Shown here in pieces: positions 16,310-25,960 of a DNA stretch of 62,811 bases. A program made the position numbers and the translations under genes. The DNA comes from Betaproteobacteria bacterium (GTDB lineage: Bacteria > Pseudomonadota > Gammaproteobacteria > Burkholderiales > SG8-41). The notes below the pieces were generated by a model. It saw nothing but the letters and a program-made list of their open reading frames with translations, did no database searches and had not been told where the DNA came from. Position 1 is the first letter of the stretch. Every line of letters starts with the position of its first letter. The stretch is taken from NCBI GenBank assembly GCA_025356695.1, contig JANXSE010000359.1:1-62811 (forward strand), given 5' to 3'.

Positions 16310-18268
16310 ATGCAGGATATCGAGGCAATATTTTCCGACGGCGGTGCGCTGGCACAGACAGTGCAGGGTTTTCGCGTGCGCGAGGGCCAGATCGAAATGG
16401 CCAATGCCGTCGCCGCCGCGATCCGCGAAAACGCCGTGCTGGTGGCCGAAGCCGGCACCGGCACCGGCAAGACCTTCGCCTATCTGATTCCCGCATTGCT
16501 GTCCGGCGGGAAGGTCATCATCTCGACCGGCACCAAGAACCTGCAGGATCAGCTGTTCGACCGCGACATCCAAGTGGTGCGCCAGGCGCTGAAGGTGCCG
16601 GTGACGGTAGCGCTGCTCAAGGGCCGCGCCAATTACATCTGCCATTATCATCTCGAACGGGCGCGTTACGAGGGCCGTTTTCCCAGCGCCGACGACGCCC
16701 GCTATCTGCCCATCATCGTTAATTTCGCGCGCAATTCCAGCAGCGGTGACAAAAGCGACGTGCCGGATGTGCCGGAGGGCGCGACAATCTGGCCGCACGT
16801 GACCTCAACGCGGGAAAACTGCCTCGGTTCGGATTGCGAGCACTACGCAAAGTGTTTCGTCATGGAGGCGCGCAAGCAGGCGCTTGCCGCTGACGTCGTG
16901 GTGGTCAACCATCATTTGTTTTTTGCCGATGTGGTGTTGCGCGATGAAGGGGTGTCCGAACTGCTGCCGGCGTCGAACACCATTATCTTCGACGAGGCCC
17001 ATCAATTGCCGGAAACCGCCGGCCTCTTCTTTGGGCACACGGTATCGACGGCACAGATGGTCGAGCTGGCACGCGACACCCGTGTCGAGGCGGCGGTGTC
17101 GGCGCGCGACATGCCCTCGCTGCCCGCCGCGGCGCATGCGCTGGAGAAGGCGGCACGCGACCTGCGCCTGGTGTTTCGCGAAGACAACGGACGCTTTCCA
17201 TTCCAGGCATTGGGCAGGATGCGCGATTTTGAGCCGGCGCTCGCTGTGGCGGACGCCAGGTTGCTGGAACTGGCGACCGTCCTTGAGACACAGGCGGCGC
17301 GCTCCGAGGGTCTGGAGAAATGCTGGCAGCGCACACGCGTTCTGCTCGATGAGTTGCGCGACTGGCGCGACAACGACGATGCGTCGCGCGTGCGCTGGGC
17401 GGAACTGTTTCATGCCACGCTGCATCTGAATGCGACGCCGCTGTCGGTGGCGGAGATTTTTCAGGCGCAAATTACCGAGCGCGCACGTGCGTGGATATTC
17501 ACCTCGGCCACGCTGTCGGTGGGCGGCGATTTCGGCCATTACGCGCGGCAGATGGGCCTCGTTGAGGCGCAGACCCGCAGCTGGGAAAGCCCCTTCGACT
17601 ACGCCGCCAACTCACTGCTCTACGTGCCGCGCGACATGCCGGAGCCCAATACGCCAACGTATACCGAGGCAGTGGTGACGGCGGCGTTGCCGGCGATCGA
17701 GGCTAGCGCCGGCCGCGCCTTCATGCTGTTCACCAGCCTGCGTGCCATGCGCGAAGGTTATGATCGGTTGAAGGAGGCATTTACGCAGCGCGGCCTCGAA
17801 TTTCCGCTGATGATGCAGGGCGAGGGTTCGCGCACGGAGCTGCTCGAGCGTTTCCGCCGGCTTGGCAATGCGGTGCTGGTCGGCAGCCAGTCGTTCTGGG
17901 AGGGCGTCGATGTCCGCGGCGAGGCGCTGTCGCTGGTCGTCATCGACAAGCTGCCGTTCGCCGCACCCGACGATCCGCTGCTGGCGGCGCGCATCGAAAA
18001 AATCAATCAGGACGGCGGCAATGCGTTTGTCGAATACCAGTTGCCGCAGGCAGTGATCACGCTGAAGCAGGGTGCAGGGCGCTTGATCCGCGACGAAACG
18101 GACCGCGGTGTCCTGATGATTTGCGACCCGCGTTTGTTCAGCAAGGGCTATGGCAAACGGATTTTGCGCAGCCTGCCGTCGATGAAGGGCACGCGCAAAA
18201 TTGACGACGTGCTGGAATTTTTCGAGCGCGGCCTGCCGGTGACCGTGCCGGATGCGGTTGAATCCTAG
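16310..18268 (+). CDS. ATP-dependent DNA helicase, DinG/YoaA (XPD-like) family
   Basis: A 652-residue superfamily 2 helicase with an iron-sulfur cluster, unwinding DNA 5' to 3' and linked to repair and R-loop removal. Walker A AEAGTGTGKT (46-55), four cluster cysteines C111, C171, C176 and C182, the DEAH box 228-231, a motif IV-VI half (TSATLS, GSQSFWEGVDVRGE, QGAGRLIRDETDRG). It resembles YoaA more than DinG because no exonuclease domain is fused. The ATG at 16310 gives MQDIEAIFSDGGAL; upstream in-frame codons reach 16235. A TATACT at 16283-16288 may be its -10. The stop overlaps the convergent DUF1232 gene. Confidence 0.93.
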   Translation: MQDIEAIFSDGGALAQTVQGFRVREGQIEMANAVAAAIRENAVLVAEAGTGTGKTFAYLIPALLSGGKVIISTGTKNLQDQLFDRDIQVVRQALKVPVTVALLKGRANYICHYHLERARYEGRFPSADDARYLPIIVNFARNSSSGDKSDVPDVPEGATIWPHVTSTRENCLGSDCEHYAKCFVMEARKQALAADVVVVNHHLFFADVVLRDEGVSELLPASNTIIFDEAHQLPETAGLFFGHTVSTAQMVELARDTRVEAAVSARDMPSLPAAAHALEKAARDLRLVFREDNGRFPFQALGRMRDFEPALAVADARLLELATVLETQAARSEGLEKCWQRTRVLLDELRDWRDNDDASRVRWAELFHATLHLNATPLSVAEIFQAQITERARAWIFTSATLSVGGDFGHYARQMGLVEAQTRSWESPFDYAANSLLYVPRDMPEPNTPTYTEAVVTAALPAIEASAGRAFMLFTSLRAMREGYDRLKEAFTQRGLEFPLMMQGEGSRTELLERFRRLGNAVLVGSQSFWEGVDVRGEALSLVVIDKLPFAAPDDPLLAARIEKINQDGGNAFVEYQLPQAVITLKQGAGRLIRDETDRGVLMICDPRLFSKGYGKRILRSLPSMKGTRKIDDVLEFFERGLPVTVPDAVES

Positions 18269-18672
18269 TGGCTGCCGAATGTTGTGAGCAGTTGCGCGCT
18301 ATAACGTTGCCACAGCCAGGCGAAGAACAGCATCCACAACAGCATGATGACAACGGCGGCGGCGATGCTGCGCGGCCTGGGGTGGTGGGCGGCGATCCAT
18401 TCGGCGGCCTGCGCGCGGGCGTCGGTGAGCACCGGTGGCGGCACCATGCGCAGGATGAGATAGATGCACACCGGCAGCAGAATGAGTTCGTCGAGGTAAC
18501 CGAGCACCGGAATGAAGTCCGGAATGAGGTCGATCGGGCTGAGGAAATAGCCGACCACCAGCAGTGCAAAAATCTTCGGCAGCAGCGGCATGCGCGGATG
18601 GCTGCAGCAGAACCAGAGCGTCATGCCGTCGTTTTTCAGCGCGCGCGCCCAGCGTTTCAGTCGCTGCCACAT
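18265..18672 (-). CDS. YkvA family (DUF1232) membrane protein
   Basis: A 135-residue protein with the DUF1232 signature KIFALLVVGYFLSPIDLIPDFIPVLGYLDEL at about residues 33-63, then a C-terminal hydrophobic helix (AAAVVIMLLWMLFFAWLW). The family is widespread, membrane-associated and of unknown role. It lies one base from the rimO stop on the same strand, so is probably the distal gene of a phaR-rimO unit. Convergent with the helicase gene, overlapping four bases. Confidence 0.88.
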   Translation of the reverse strand: MWQRLKRWARALKNDGMTLWFCCSHPRMPLLPKIFALLVVGYFLSPIDLIPDFIPVLGYLDELILLPVCIYLILRMVPPPVLTDARAQAAEWIAAHHPRPRSIAAAVVIMLLWMLFFAWLWQRYSAQLLTTFGSH

Positions 18673-18673
18673 G

Positions 18674-20041
18674 CTAGACCCTGGTGGTGACGGCGCCTTG
18701 CAGGTCGTGCGCGTCGGCGCCGGTGATGCGGACGAGGGCGAATTCGCCCTGTTTCAACGAGGGGTGTGGAGAGATGTGCACGATGCCGTCGATTTCCGGC
18801 GCGTCGGCGGTGCTGCGCGCGATTGCGCCTTCGGCATCGACGCCGTCGATCAGCACGGTCATTGTTTTGCCGATTTTATTTTGCAGCCGCTTGGCACTGA
18901 TTTTTTCCTGCGTCGCCATGAAGCGCGCCTTGCGTTCTTCCTTGATGTCTTCGGGCACCTGGTCGGGAAGCGCATTGGCGGTGGCGCCTTCGACCGGCGA
19001 ATAAGTAAAACAGCCGACGCGGTCGAGTTGTGCCTCTTCCAGAAATTCGAGCAGTTGTTCGAACTCGGCAGCGGTTTCGCCGGGGAAGCCGGCGATAAAG
19101 GTGCTGCGGATGGTCAACTCGGGACAGACGCTGCGCCACTGCTTGATACGCGCCAGATTGTTCTCGGCGTTGGCCGGGCGTTTCATCGCTTTCAGAATGC
19201 GCGGGCTCGCGTGCTGAAACGGTACATCAAGGTAGGGCAGTACCTTGCCGCCGGCCATCAGTTCGATGACGTCATCAACGTGCGGATACGGATAAACGTA
19301 ATGCAGGCGCACCCACGCACCCAGACCACCGAGCGCGGCAGCGAGATCGTACATCTTCGTCTTCAACGGGCGTCCGCCCCAGAATCCCGTGCGGTATTTG
19401 ATGTCGACACCGTAGGCGCTGGTGTCCTGCGAAATCACCAGCAGTTCCCTGACGCCCGATTTGACCAGGTTCTCGGCTTCCTGCATGACGTCGCCGACCG
19501 GCCGGCTGACGAGATCGCCGCGCATCGCAGGGATGATGCAGAAAGTGCAGCGATGGTTGCAGCCTTCGGCGATTTTCAGATAGGCATAGTGTTTCGGTGT
19601 CAGGCGTATGCCTTGCGGTGGCACGAGATCGGAATAGGGATCGTGCGGGCGCGGCAGATGTTTGTGCACTGCGCGCATGACTTCGTCGGTGGCATGCGGG
19701 CCGGTAACGGCGAGCACGCGCGGATGCGCGTCCTTGACGACGCTGCCCTTGGCGCCGAGGCAGCCGGTGACGATGACCTTGCCGTTTTCCGCCAGCGCCT
19801 CGCCGATGGCGTCGAGCGATTCTTCGACCGCCGCATCGATGAAGCCGCAGGTGTTGACGACCACCAGGTCGGCGTCTGCGTAGCTGGGCGCGACGATATA
19901 CCCCTCGGCACGCAGTTCAGTGAGTATGCGTTCGGAATCGACCAGCGCCTTCGGGCAGCCGAGCGAAACGAAACCGACTGTGGGGACTGCCGCGCGCCGC
20001 GACGGGCGCGCGGGCTTAACTGCCTTTGCCGCCTTCTTCAT
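18674..20041 (-). CDS. rimO: Ribosomal protein S12 methylthiotransferase
   Basis: Radical SAM enzyme that puts a methylthio group on the conserved Asp of ribosomal protein S12. 455 residues: UPF0004 domain with C29, C65 and C94 for the auxiliary cluster; radical SAM motif C161-x3-C165-x2-C168 (CNHRCTFC); a C-terminal TRAM domain after about residue 380. [16 protein letters not shown] distinguishes RimO from MiaB. The ATG used overlaps the 3' end of phaR by 26 bases, which suggests translational coupling; longer upstream starts are unlikely because they lie wholly inside phaR. Confidence 0.95.
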   Translation of the reverse strand: MKKAAKAVKPARPSRRAAVPTVGFVSLGCPKALVDSERILTELRAEGYIVAPSYADADLVVVNTCGFIDAAVEESLDAIGEALAENGKVIVTGCLGAKGSVVKDAHPRVLAVTGPHATDEVMRAVHKHLPRPHDPYSDLVPPQGIRLTPKHYAYLKIAEGCNHRCTFCIIPAMRGDLVSRPVGDVMQEAENLVKSGVRELLVISQDTSAYGVDIKYRTGFWGGRPLKTKMYDLAAALGGLGAWVRLHYVYPYPHVDDVIELMAGGKVLPYLDVPFQHASPRILKAMKRPANAENNLARIKQWRSVCPELTIRSTFIAGFPGETAAEFEQLLEFLEEAQLDRVGCFTYSPVEGATANALPDQVPEDIKEERKARFMATQEKISAKRLQNKIGKTMTVLIDGVDAEGAIARSTADAPEIDGIVHISPHPSLKQGEFALVRITGADAHDLQGAVTTRV

Positions 20042-20654
20042 CCTTGGGGGCATCCGCGTTGGGCTGGGCGGCGGCTGGCGCGCCCGGCGTTGCGAACGGA
20101 TTGCCGGCCGCAGCAAAATTGGGGAAGGGGAAATTGCCGAACAGGTTGCGTGTCTGGTTTTGCATCTGCCGCTGCATTTCGACGAACGCATTGGCACTTT
20201 GTTCGAGATAATTGCCCATCAGGCCCTGCATGGTCGGGCCCTGCATTTTGAGGAAGTCGGCCCACGCAGTGGCATTGGGTGCGGTCGGCGCGCTGGTGCC
20301 GTAGATGGTCTGCGATTGTTCCTGCAGGCGCTTCTGGATTTCGATGAAGGTCTGGATGTTTTTGTCCAGATAATTGCCCATCATGCCCTGCATGGTGTTG
20401 CCGTAGAAGCGGATGATGTTGGTCAGCATGTCGCATGAGAACATCGGCGCACCCTGCACGCTTTCCTCTTCAAGAATGATCTGCAGCAGTATGCTGCGCG
20501 TAAGGTCTTCGTGCGACTTTGCATCCTCGACCTTGAACGCAACGTTTTCCAGCACCAGCTTTTTGACGTCGGCCAGCGTGATATAGCTGCTGGTCGCCGT
20601 GTCATAGAGCCGGCGGTTCGGATACTTCTTGATGACTCTTACGTCCTCACTCAT
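20016..20654 (-). CDS. phaR: Polyhydroxyalkanoate synthesis repressor PhaR
   Basis: 212-residue regulator of PHB granule formation. The N-terminal domain, [23 protein letters not shown], is the hallmark PHB/PHA DNA-binding domain (about residues 5-65), followed by the PHB accumulation domain. The C-terminal half has two copies of a TMQGxMGNYLxxx motif (about 109-121 and 143-155) and a low-complexity Ala/Pro tail. PhaR binds nascent granules and releases phasin and its own promoters. It sits downstream of phaB on the same strand, 152 bases away. Confidence 0.94.
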   Translation of the reverse strand: MSEDVRVIKKYPNRRLYDTATSSYITLADVKKLVLENVAFKVEDAKSHEDLTRSILLQIILEEESVQGAPMFSCDMLTNIIRFYGNTMQGMMGNYLDKNIQTFIEIQKRLQEQSQTIYGTSAPTAPNATAWADFLKMQGPTMQGLMGNYLEQSANAFVEMQRQMQNQTRNLFGNFPFPNFAAAGNPFATPGAPAAAQPNADAPKDEEGGKGS

Positions 20655-20761
20655 AACGGCCCCTGGCGTTCGTTGCGGTGGAGTGCGTGATCATCCGGCC
20701 GGTCGCATTGTTTCGGTGCGTCTGACCGTCCAAATTGGTGCCGATTATGCTGCAATGCGGT

Positions 20762-20793
20762 AACCCGTGGCAACTGTCTCTTCGCCACGGGTT
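20762..20793 (-). terminator. Candidate terminator after phaB
   Basis: A perfect 10-base stem, AACCCGTGGC (20762-20771) with GCCACGGGTT (20784-20793), and a 12-base loop, 13 bases beyond the phaB stop. On the minus strand it is followed by only two T residues, so it may be a weak terminator or an mRNA-stabilising hairpin rather than a full intrinsic terminator. Confidence 0.5.
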
Positions 20794-20806
20794 TTCCGGA
20801 CCGCCC

Positions 20807-21550
20807 TTACTGCATGTGCTGACCGCCGTTAATGGCAATATTGGCGCCGGTGACAAACGCGGCTTCCTCGGAGCAGAGGTAGGCGACCAGACCGGCGACT
20901 TCCTCGGGCTTGCCCAGCCGGCCGACCGGAATTTGCGGGATGATTTTCGAATCCAGCACTTCCTTCGGTATCGCCATCACCATCTTGGTGCCGATGTAGC
21001 CGGGCGAAATCGTGTTGATGGTGACGCCCTTGCGCGCGACTTCAAGTGCCAGCGCTTTGGTGAAGCCGTGCATGCCGGCTTTCGCCGCCGAATAATTGGT
21101 CTGGCCGAAGGCGCCTTTCTGGCCGTTTACCGACGAGACGTTGATGACGCGGCCCCAGCCACGGTCAACCATGTCGTCTAGCACCGCCTTGGTCATGTTG
21201 AAGACGCTGTCAAGATTGGTGCGCATCACCGCATCCCAGTCGGTCTTGCCCATTTTCTTGAACGTGGTGTCGCGCGTGATGCCGGCGTTGTTGACCAGCA
21301 CGTCGATCGGGCCGACTTCAGCCTCGATCTGTTTGACCGCTTTGTCGCAGGAATCGAAATCGGCGACATCGACCTGCACCGCATGAAAACTGTGGCCGAG
21401 CTTTTTCATATCGGCCAGCCATGCCGCGGACTTGGTGTTGCCAGGCGAATAAGTAGCGATGACCTGGAAGTTCATGCCGGACAACTTGATGCAGATGGCT
21501 TCGCCCAATCCACCCATGCCACCCGTAACCACTGCGACGCGTTGAGTCAT
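20807..21550 (-). CDS. phaB: Acetoacetyl-CoA reductase (NADPH)
   Basis: Second step of PHB synthesis: reduces acetoacetyl-CoA to (R)-3-hydroxybutyryl-CoA. 247-residue short-chain dehydrogenase with the Rossmann glycine motif VTGGMGGLGEAI, NNAG (about 88-91), catalytic S-Y-K (NVSSVNGQKGAFGQTNYSAAKAG) and the terminal FVTGANIAINGGQHMQ seen in PhaB proteins. It lies between phaC upstream and phaR downstream. No phaA thiolase is in the window. A GGAG-type Shine-Dalgarno (GAGGAGATAAC) precedes the ATG. Confidence 0.95.
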   Translation of the reverse strand: MTQRVAVVTGGMGGLGEAICIKLSGMNFQVIATYSPGNTKSAAWLADMKKLGHSFHAVQVDVADFDSCDKAVKQIEAEVGPIDVLVNNAGITRDTTFKKMGKTDWDAVMRTNLDSVFNMTKAVLDDMVDRGWGRVINVSSVNGQKGAFGQTNYSAAKAGMHGFTKALALEVARKGVTINTISPGYIGTKMVMAIPKEVLDSKIIPQIPVGRLGKPEEVAGLVAYLCSEEAAFVTGANIAINGGQHMQ

Positions 21551-21580
21551 TTGTTATCTCCTCTGTCAGGATTATCTGCC

Positions 21581-21600
21581 TTGCACAGCGCAATTGCACA
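21581..21600 (-). promoter_or_regulatory. TTGCACA direct repeats upstream of phaB
   Basis: TTGCACA occurs at 21581-21587 and again at 21594-21600, 13 bases apart; the second overlaps the palindrome GCAATTGC (21590-21597). They are 31-50 bases before phaB. PhaR-type repressors are known to prefer TGCA-rich sites, and phaR is two genes away, so a PhaR operator is a reasonable guess. No experimental anchor is available from sequence. Confidence 0.35.
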
Positions 21601-21683
21601 AGGGCTTGTCTGGTGATCCACGTTTTCCGCCACCCGAATGAAGCCAGTATCAGACTAACGTTGGGATCATTCTACCGCTTTGA

Positions 21684-23405
21684 TCAATCGCAACGCTCTC
21701 GTACATAGCGTCCGGGAGCGGCCTCCAGCGGTGGGTAGGCGGCGCTGCCGGGAGCCTGCGGCACGGCAATACGGGCGCCGCCGCGCGCCCCAAGCCAGTG
21801 CGTCCAGTGCGTCCACCAGCTGCCGGGGTGGCGTTCCGCCGCATCCAGCCAGGCATCGGCGTTGTCGGCCGCCGGCCCGCCCGTCCAGTAATGCCGTTTG
21901 TTCTTCGAGGCGGGGTTGATCACGCCGGCAATATGCCCGCTGGCGGCCAGCACGAAGCTGTTTTCCCCGCCCAGCAGCCGGGTGTTCTGCCAGGCCGTGC
22001 GCCAGGGCACGATATGGTCTTCGCGCGACGCCATCACGTAGACGGGCAGATCGAGCCGCGACAGATCGACCGGCACGCCGCACATCGACAGGCGGCCCGG
22101 CACGCACAGGTTGTTTTCCAGATAGGTGTTGCGCACGTAGTAGCCGTACATCGCGCCGGGCAGATTGGTGCTGTCGCTGTTCCAGTAGAGCAGATCGAAG
22201 GCCTCGGGTTTGCGGCCCTTGAGATAACTGTTGATGACGTAATGCCAGATCAGATCGTTGGCGCGCAGGCTGGCGAACGTCATCGCCAGCTCCCGTCCCT
22301 GCATGACGCCGCCGCCGGCGTATTGTGTTTCGCGCTGCGCCACGTATTCTTCATCGACGAATACCGACAGTTCGCCGGTGTCGCTGAAATCGAGCATGGT
22401 GGTGAGCAGGGTCGCGCTGGCCGCCGGACGCTCGCCCTTGGCACGCAGCACGGCCAGCGCCGCCGCCAGCAGCGTGCCGCCGACGCAAAAGCCCAGCGTG
22501 TTGATCTGTTCGACGCCACAGATCTCACGCGCCACCCTGATCGCGCTAATGACGCCCAGATCGATATATTGGTCCCAGGTGAGATGACCGAGTTCGGGCG
22601 GCACGTTGCGCCAGGACACCATGAACACGGTGTGGCCCATTTCGACGGCGAAGCGCACGAAGGAATTATCCGGCTGCAGGTCTAGGATGTAGTACTTATT
22701 GATGCATGGCGGCACGATTACCAGCGGCTGCGCGAAAACAGTGTCGGTTTGCGGCCGGTACTGGATCAACTGGATGAGTTCGTTCTCAAACACCACCTCA
22801 CCCGGCGTGACGGCGATATTGCGGCCGATTTCGTAGGCCTCTTCGTCGCACATGGTGATGCGGTTCTTGCGGATGTCCTCGTTCAACAGTGCCATGCCGC
22901 GGCGCAGGCTCTCTCCGTTCGATTCGGCGGCGAGCTTCAGCACCTCGGGATTGGTGGCGGCGAAATTGGCCGGCGCTGCGGCATCGATGATCTGGCGCGT
23001 GAAAAAATCCAGACGTTTTTTCGCCTGCCCGGCGAGCGGCAGTGCGGCCGCCATGTCCTGCAGCCAGCGCGCGTTAAGCAGGTACGATTGCCGCAGGTAA
23101 TCGAAGTAGGGCAGCGCATGCCACTCCGGCGCGCGGAAACGGCGGTCCGGTTCTTCCGCGGGGGGCGTGGTTTCGCCTTGCGCAAGCCGTTGCCAGAGTT
23201 TCAGTTGTTCGCCGTAGTAGCGCTGCTGCATGGCTTCCCAGCGCGCGGGGTCTTCCTTGATCGATGCGGCCATCGCAGCAAGGATGGTCGCGCTTTCAGT
23301 GTTCGACTGGCCGGACCACTGCGACAACAATGATTCGACAAACTGGCGGCCCGCCTGGTTCAGGCTGTCGAGTGTTGGGCGGAACTGGTCGTCGGGCGCC
23401 TGCAT
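21684..23405 (-). CDS. phaC: Class I poly(3-hydroxyalkanoate) synthase
   Basis: Polymerises (R)-3-hydroxybutyryl-CoA into PHB at the granule surface. 573 residues, normal for class I. An N-terminal domain of about 200 residues precedes the alpha/beta hydrolase fold with the catalytic triad C307 in the lipase-like box GFCVGG, D463 in SREDHIVPW and H491 in SGHIAGV. YWNSDSTNLPG and MVSWRNVPPELGHLTWDQY are conserved synthase blocks. First gene of the phaC-phaB-phaR group on the minus strand, 133 bases upstream of phaB. Confidence 0.96.
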   Translation of the reverse strand: MQAPDDQFRPTLDSLNQAGRQFVESLLSQWSGQSNTESATILAAMAASIKEDPARWEAMQQRYYGEQLKLWQRLAQGETTPPAEEPDRRFRAPEWHALPYFDYLRQSYLLNARWLQDMAAALPLAGQAKKRLDFFTRQIIDAAAPANFAATNPEVLKLAAESNGESLRRGMALLNEDIRKNRITMCDEEAYEIGRNIAVTPGEVVFENELIQLIQYRPQTDTVFAQPLVIVPPCINKYYILDLQPDNSFVRFAVEMGHTVFMVSWRNVPPELGHLTWDQYIDLGVISAIRVAREICGVEQINTLGFCVGGTLLAAALAVLRAKGERPAASATLLTTMLDFSDTGELSVFVDEEYVAQRETQYAGGGVMQGRELAMTFASLRANDLIWHYVINSYLKGRKPEAFDLLYWNSDSTNLPGAMYGYYVRNTYLENNLCVPGRLSMCGVPVDLSRLDLPVYVMASREDHIVPWRTAWQNTRLLGGENSFVLAASGHIAGVINPASKNKRHYWTGGPAADNADAWLDAAERHPGSWWTHWTHWLGARGGARIAVPQAPGSAAYPPLEAAPGRYVRERCD

Positions 23406-23426
23406 GGAATCGGCCGCGCAAACGGT

Positions 23427-24194
23427 TCAGTGCAGCAGCTCGCCGACGCCCCAGACGGTGGCGACGCCGGCGGCGATCAGCAGGATTTGTTGCGCACCGG
23501 CAGCGATCTCCGGGCGGCGGTGCAAACCGGGAATCAGGTCGGCCACCGCCACGTAAATCATGCTCGCCGCGGCGAAGGCCAGCAGCATTGGAATGATCTG
23601 GTGGATTTCCTGCAGCGAGTAATAAGCCATCACGCCACCGGCCAGCATGGCGAGACTCGACAGCGCATTCAGCGCCAGCGCGCGGGCGCGGCTGTAGCCG
23701 GAGTGCAGCAGCACCAGAAAATCACCGACCTCCTGCGGTATTTCATGCGCGATGATGGCGATCGAAGTGACGATGCCGACCTCGATGTCCGCAATGAATG
23801 CCGCGGCGATGACCACGCCGTCGACAAAATTGTGCACGGTGTCGCCGATGATGACCATCATGCCGCTGCGGCCGTGGTCGTGCTGCGGCGGCTGCGCATC
23901 GTGCGCGTCGCATTCGGTCTCGTGGCAATGGCGCCACAACACCAGTTTCTCCAGCACGAAGAAAAACAGGATACCGAAGAGGATGGTGGCGGCGATCGGC
24001 CGCGCATCGGCGGCGCTGCTGAAGGCGTGCGGCAGGATGTCGAGGAAGACCGCGGCGAGCAGCGCGCCGACCGCGAAACTGATAAGGACCGGAATTTGCG
24101 AGGCGCGCGCGTTCAACGCGAAGAGGGCGGCAATGGCCACGCTCAGCAACCCGCCGATTGCGCTCGCGGCAATGATCCAAAGCAAAACCGACAT
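23427..24194 (-). CDS. ZIP family divalent metal transporter
   Basis: A 255-residue inner-membrane ZIP permease, most like the GufA/ZupT-type bacterial branch, importing zinc or other divalent ions. About seven or eight helices are visible, with HNFVDGVV in helix IV and HEIPQEVGDF in helix V forming the binuclear metal centre. A His-rich cytoplasmic loop (CHETECDAHDAQPPQHDHG) lies between helices III and IV. It ends 21 bases before phaC on the same strand, so may be co-transcribed with it, though no functional link is evident. Confidence 0.92.
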   Translation of the reverse strand: MSVLLWIIAASAIGGLLSVAIAALFALNARASQIPVLISFAVGALLAAVFLDILPHAFSSAADARPIAATILFGILFFFVLEKLVLWRHCHETECDAHDAQPPQHDHGRSGMMVIIGDTVHNFVDGVVIAAAFIADIEVGIVTSIAIIAHEIPQEVGDFLVLLHSGYSRARALALNALSSLAMLAGGVMAYYSLQEIHQIIPMLLAFAAASMIYVAVADLIPGLHRRPEIAAGAQQILLIAAGVATVWGVGELLH

Positions 24195-24249
24195 GCGCGC
24201 ATTCCCTGAAAAAGAAGACGATTATAAAGGACGCCGAAGGCGCGGTCGC

Positions 24250-24990
24250 TTAATCGCCGGAAAGCCAGATCAAGGCCGCCATGCGGCCCGTAGTTTTGTC
24301 GCGACGATAGGAGAAAAACCGCTGTGGATCACTCACCGTGCAATCGGTACCGCCGTAAACGCGGCGCACGCCGCAGGCGGCGAGCCGCTGGCGCCCCAGC
24401 ACGAAGAGATCGGCCAGCCATTTGTCCGTGCGCTGCGGCTTGAATGCGACTGCGGCGGCAGTATCGTGGCGGACAAAGGCATCGCGCACGTCGGTGCCGA
24501 CTTCAAACGCGGCGGGGCCGATGGCGGGACCGAGGTAGGCCATCAGCCGCGCCGCATCGACCTTCATCGCGCGGATGGTGTTTTCAATCACACCGGCACT
24601 CAGGCCGCGCCAGCCTGCGTGCGCTGCTGCCACCACGCTGCCCTGTTCGTCGCACAACAACACCGGCATGCAGTCGGCGATCATGACGGCGCAGACGGTG
24701 CCTTCATTGCGCGCAACGCTGGCGTCGGCATCGGCTTCGCCTTCGAGCGTATCCGCGGCGACGACTGTCGTACCGTGCACCTGATGCAGCCAGCGCGGTG
24801 TTTGCGGCAGATTTTGCGCGAGCTGTGCGCGGTTGGCGTGCACCGCCGCGAGGTCGTCGTCGCAGCGCAGGCCGAGATTGAAACTGGCGAAGGCGCCGCT
24901 GCTGACGCCGCCGTGGCGGGTAGTGATGATACTTTTCACGCGCGCCGGTGCCGGCCAGTCCGGCGCAATCCAGTCGTACGGTGTTTTCAT
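24250..24990 (-). CDS. pgeF: Peptidoglycan editing factor PgeF (YfiH/laccase-domain)
   Basis: 246-residue YfiH family protein. Family members hydrolyse mis-incorporated residues in peptidoglycan precursors and were earlier called polyphenol oxidases. The metal-site motifs are present: RWLHQVHGTTV, VMIADCMPVLLCDEQG and AAAHAGWRGLSAGVIE. SYRRDKTTGRMAALIWL is the usual C-terminus. Overlaps the rluD stop by four bases (ATGA), a common YfiH-RluD pairing that implies co-translation. Confidence 0.94.
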   Translation of the reverse strand: MKTPYDWIAPDWPAPARVKSIITTRHGGVSSGAFASFNLGLRCDDDLAAVHANRAQLAQNLPQTPRWLHQVHGTTVVAADTLEGEADADASVARNEGTVCAVMIADCMPVLLCDEQGSVVAAAHAGWRGLSAGVIENTIRAMKVDAARLMAYLGPAIGPAAFEVGTDVRDAFVRHDTAAAVAFKPQRTDKWLADLFVLGRQRLAACGVRRVYGGTDCTVSDPQRFFSYRRDKTTGRMAALIWLSGD

Positions 24991-25958
24991 GTGGCAGCGC
25001 GCAGGTCGGCCAGCAGTTGTGAGAAATCCGCCGGCAGTTCCGCCTGCCAGGCGATAGTGTCACCGCTGTCGGGATGCTGCAGCGACAGACGTTCAGCGTG
25101 CAGCGCCTGTCGTTTGAACGCGTTGAGGACGTCGAGCGCCGAACGCCGTGATTTGCCGTAGACCTGATCGCCTACCAGGGGATGGCCGAGCGATTGCAAA
25201 TGCACGCGGATCTGGTGCGTGCGCCCGGTTTCGAGGCGGCAGCGCAACAGCGTGGCATGCTTGTCGAAATGTTGGAGCACTTCGTAATGTGTGACGGCGG
25301 GCCGGCCGCGTTCGACTACCGCCATGCGCGTGCGTTGCGTCGGATGGCGCCCGACCGGTGCATCGACGGTGCCGCCGCGCGTAACGCTGCCGTGCGCCAG
25401 CGCCAGATATTCACGTTTGACGGTGCGCGCCTGCAACTGGCGCGTGAGGCTCGTTTGCGCCTGCAGGGTCTTGCCGACGACCAGCAAACCGCTGGTTTCC
25501 TTGTCGAGGCGGTGGACGATGCCGGCGCGCGGCAGGCCGGCCAGTGCCGGCGCGTGCGCGAGGAGGGCGTTCAACAGCGTGCCGTGCCAGTTGCCGCTGC
25601 CCGGATGCACCACCAGACCGGCCGGTTTCGCAATCACCAAGATGGCAGCGTCCTCGTAGATCACGTCGAGATCCATGGCTTCGGGCAGGGCCGCCAGATC
25701 TTCCGGTTCCGCAGACGGACTTACCGCGATCGATTCGCCGCCGTAAACGCGGGTTTTGGGCTGCACCGCCTGGCCGCCGACGACAACCCTGCCCTCGCGT
25801 ATCCAGCGTGAAATGCGGTTGCGCGAAAATTCCGGCAACAAATTGGCGATCGCCTGGTCCAAACGCAGTCCGGCACAGCCGGCCGGTACGGTCAGGGAAA
25901 TCGGCGCCGGCGCGGCAGAGCCTGCGTTATAATTTTGCTGTTTCGCGTCAAGGATCAT
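24987..25958 (-). CDS. rluD: 23S rRNA pseudouridine synthase RluD
   Basis: Makes the pseudouridines of 23S rRNA helix 69. 323 residues with an N-terminal S4 domain (SRNRISRWIREGRVVVGGQ, about 46-64) and the RluA-family catalytic block GIVHRLDKETSGLLVVGKT whose Asp is the nucleophile. The order rluD-pgeF is typical. The annotated ATG at 25958 is two bases from the divergent bamD ATG. A later start, nearer to the ISLTVPAG block, is possible and would leave more room for a promoter. Confidence 0.93.
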   Translation of the reverse strand: MILDAKQQNYNAGSAAPAPISLTVPAGCAGLRLDQAIANLLPEFSRNRISRWIREGRVVVGGQAVQPKTRVYGGESIAVSPSAEPEDLAALPEAMDLDVIYEDAAILVIAKPAGLVVHPGSGNWHGTLLNALLAHAPALAGLPRAGIVHRLDKETSGLLVVGKTLQAQTSLTRQLQARTVKREYLALAHGSVTRGGTVDAPVGRHPTQRTRMAVVERGRPAVTHYEVLQHFDKHATLLRCRLETGRTHQIRVHLQSLGHPLVGDQVYGKSRRSALDVLNAFKRQALHAERLSLQHPDSGDTIAWQAELPADFSQLLADLRAAT

Positions 25959-25960
25959 CT

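Noticed and set aside
18590..20251. Long open frame on the plus strand opposite rimO (553 codons)
   Set aside because: It is the mirror of a GC-rich gene: the opposite strand encodes clear RimO with all cluster cysteines, and the plus frame has no recognisable domains.
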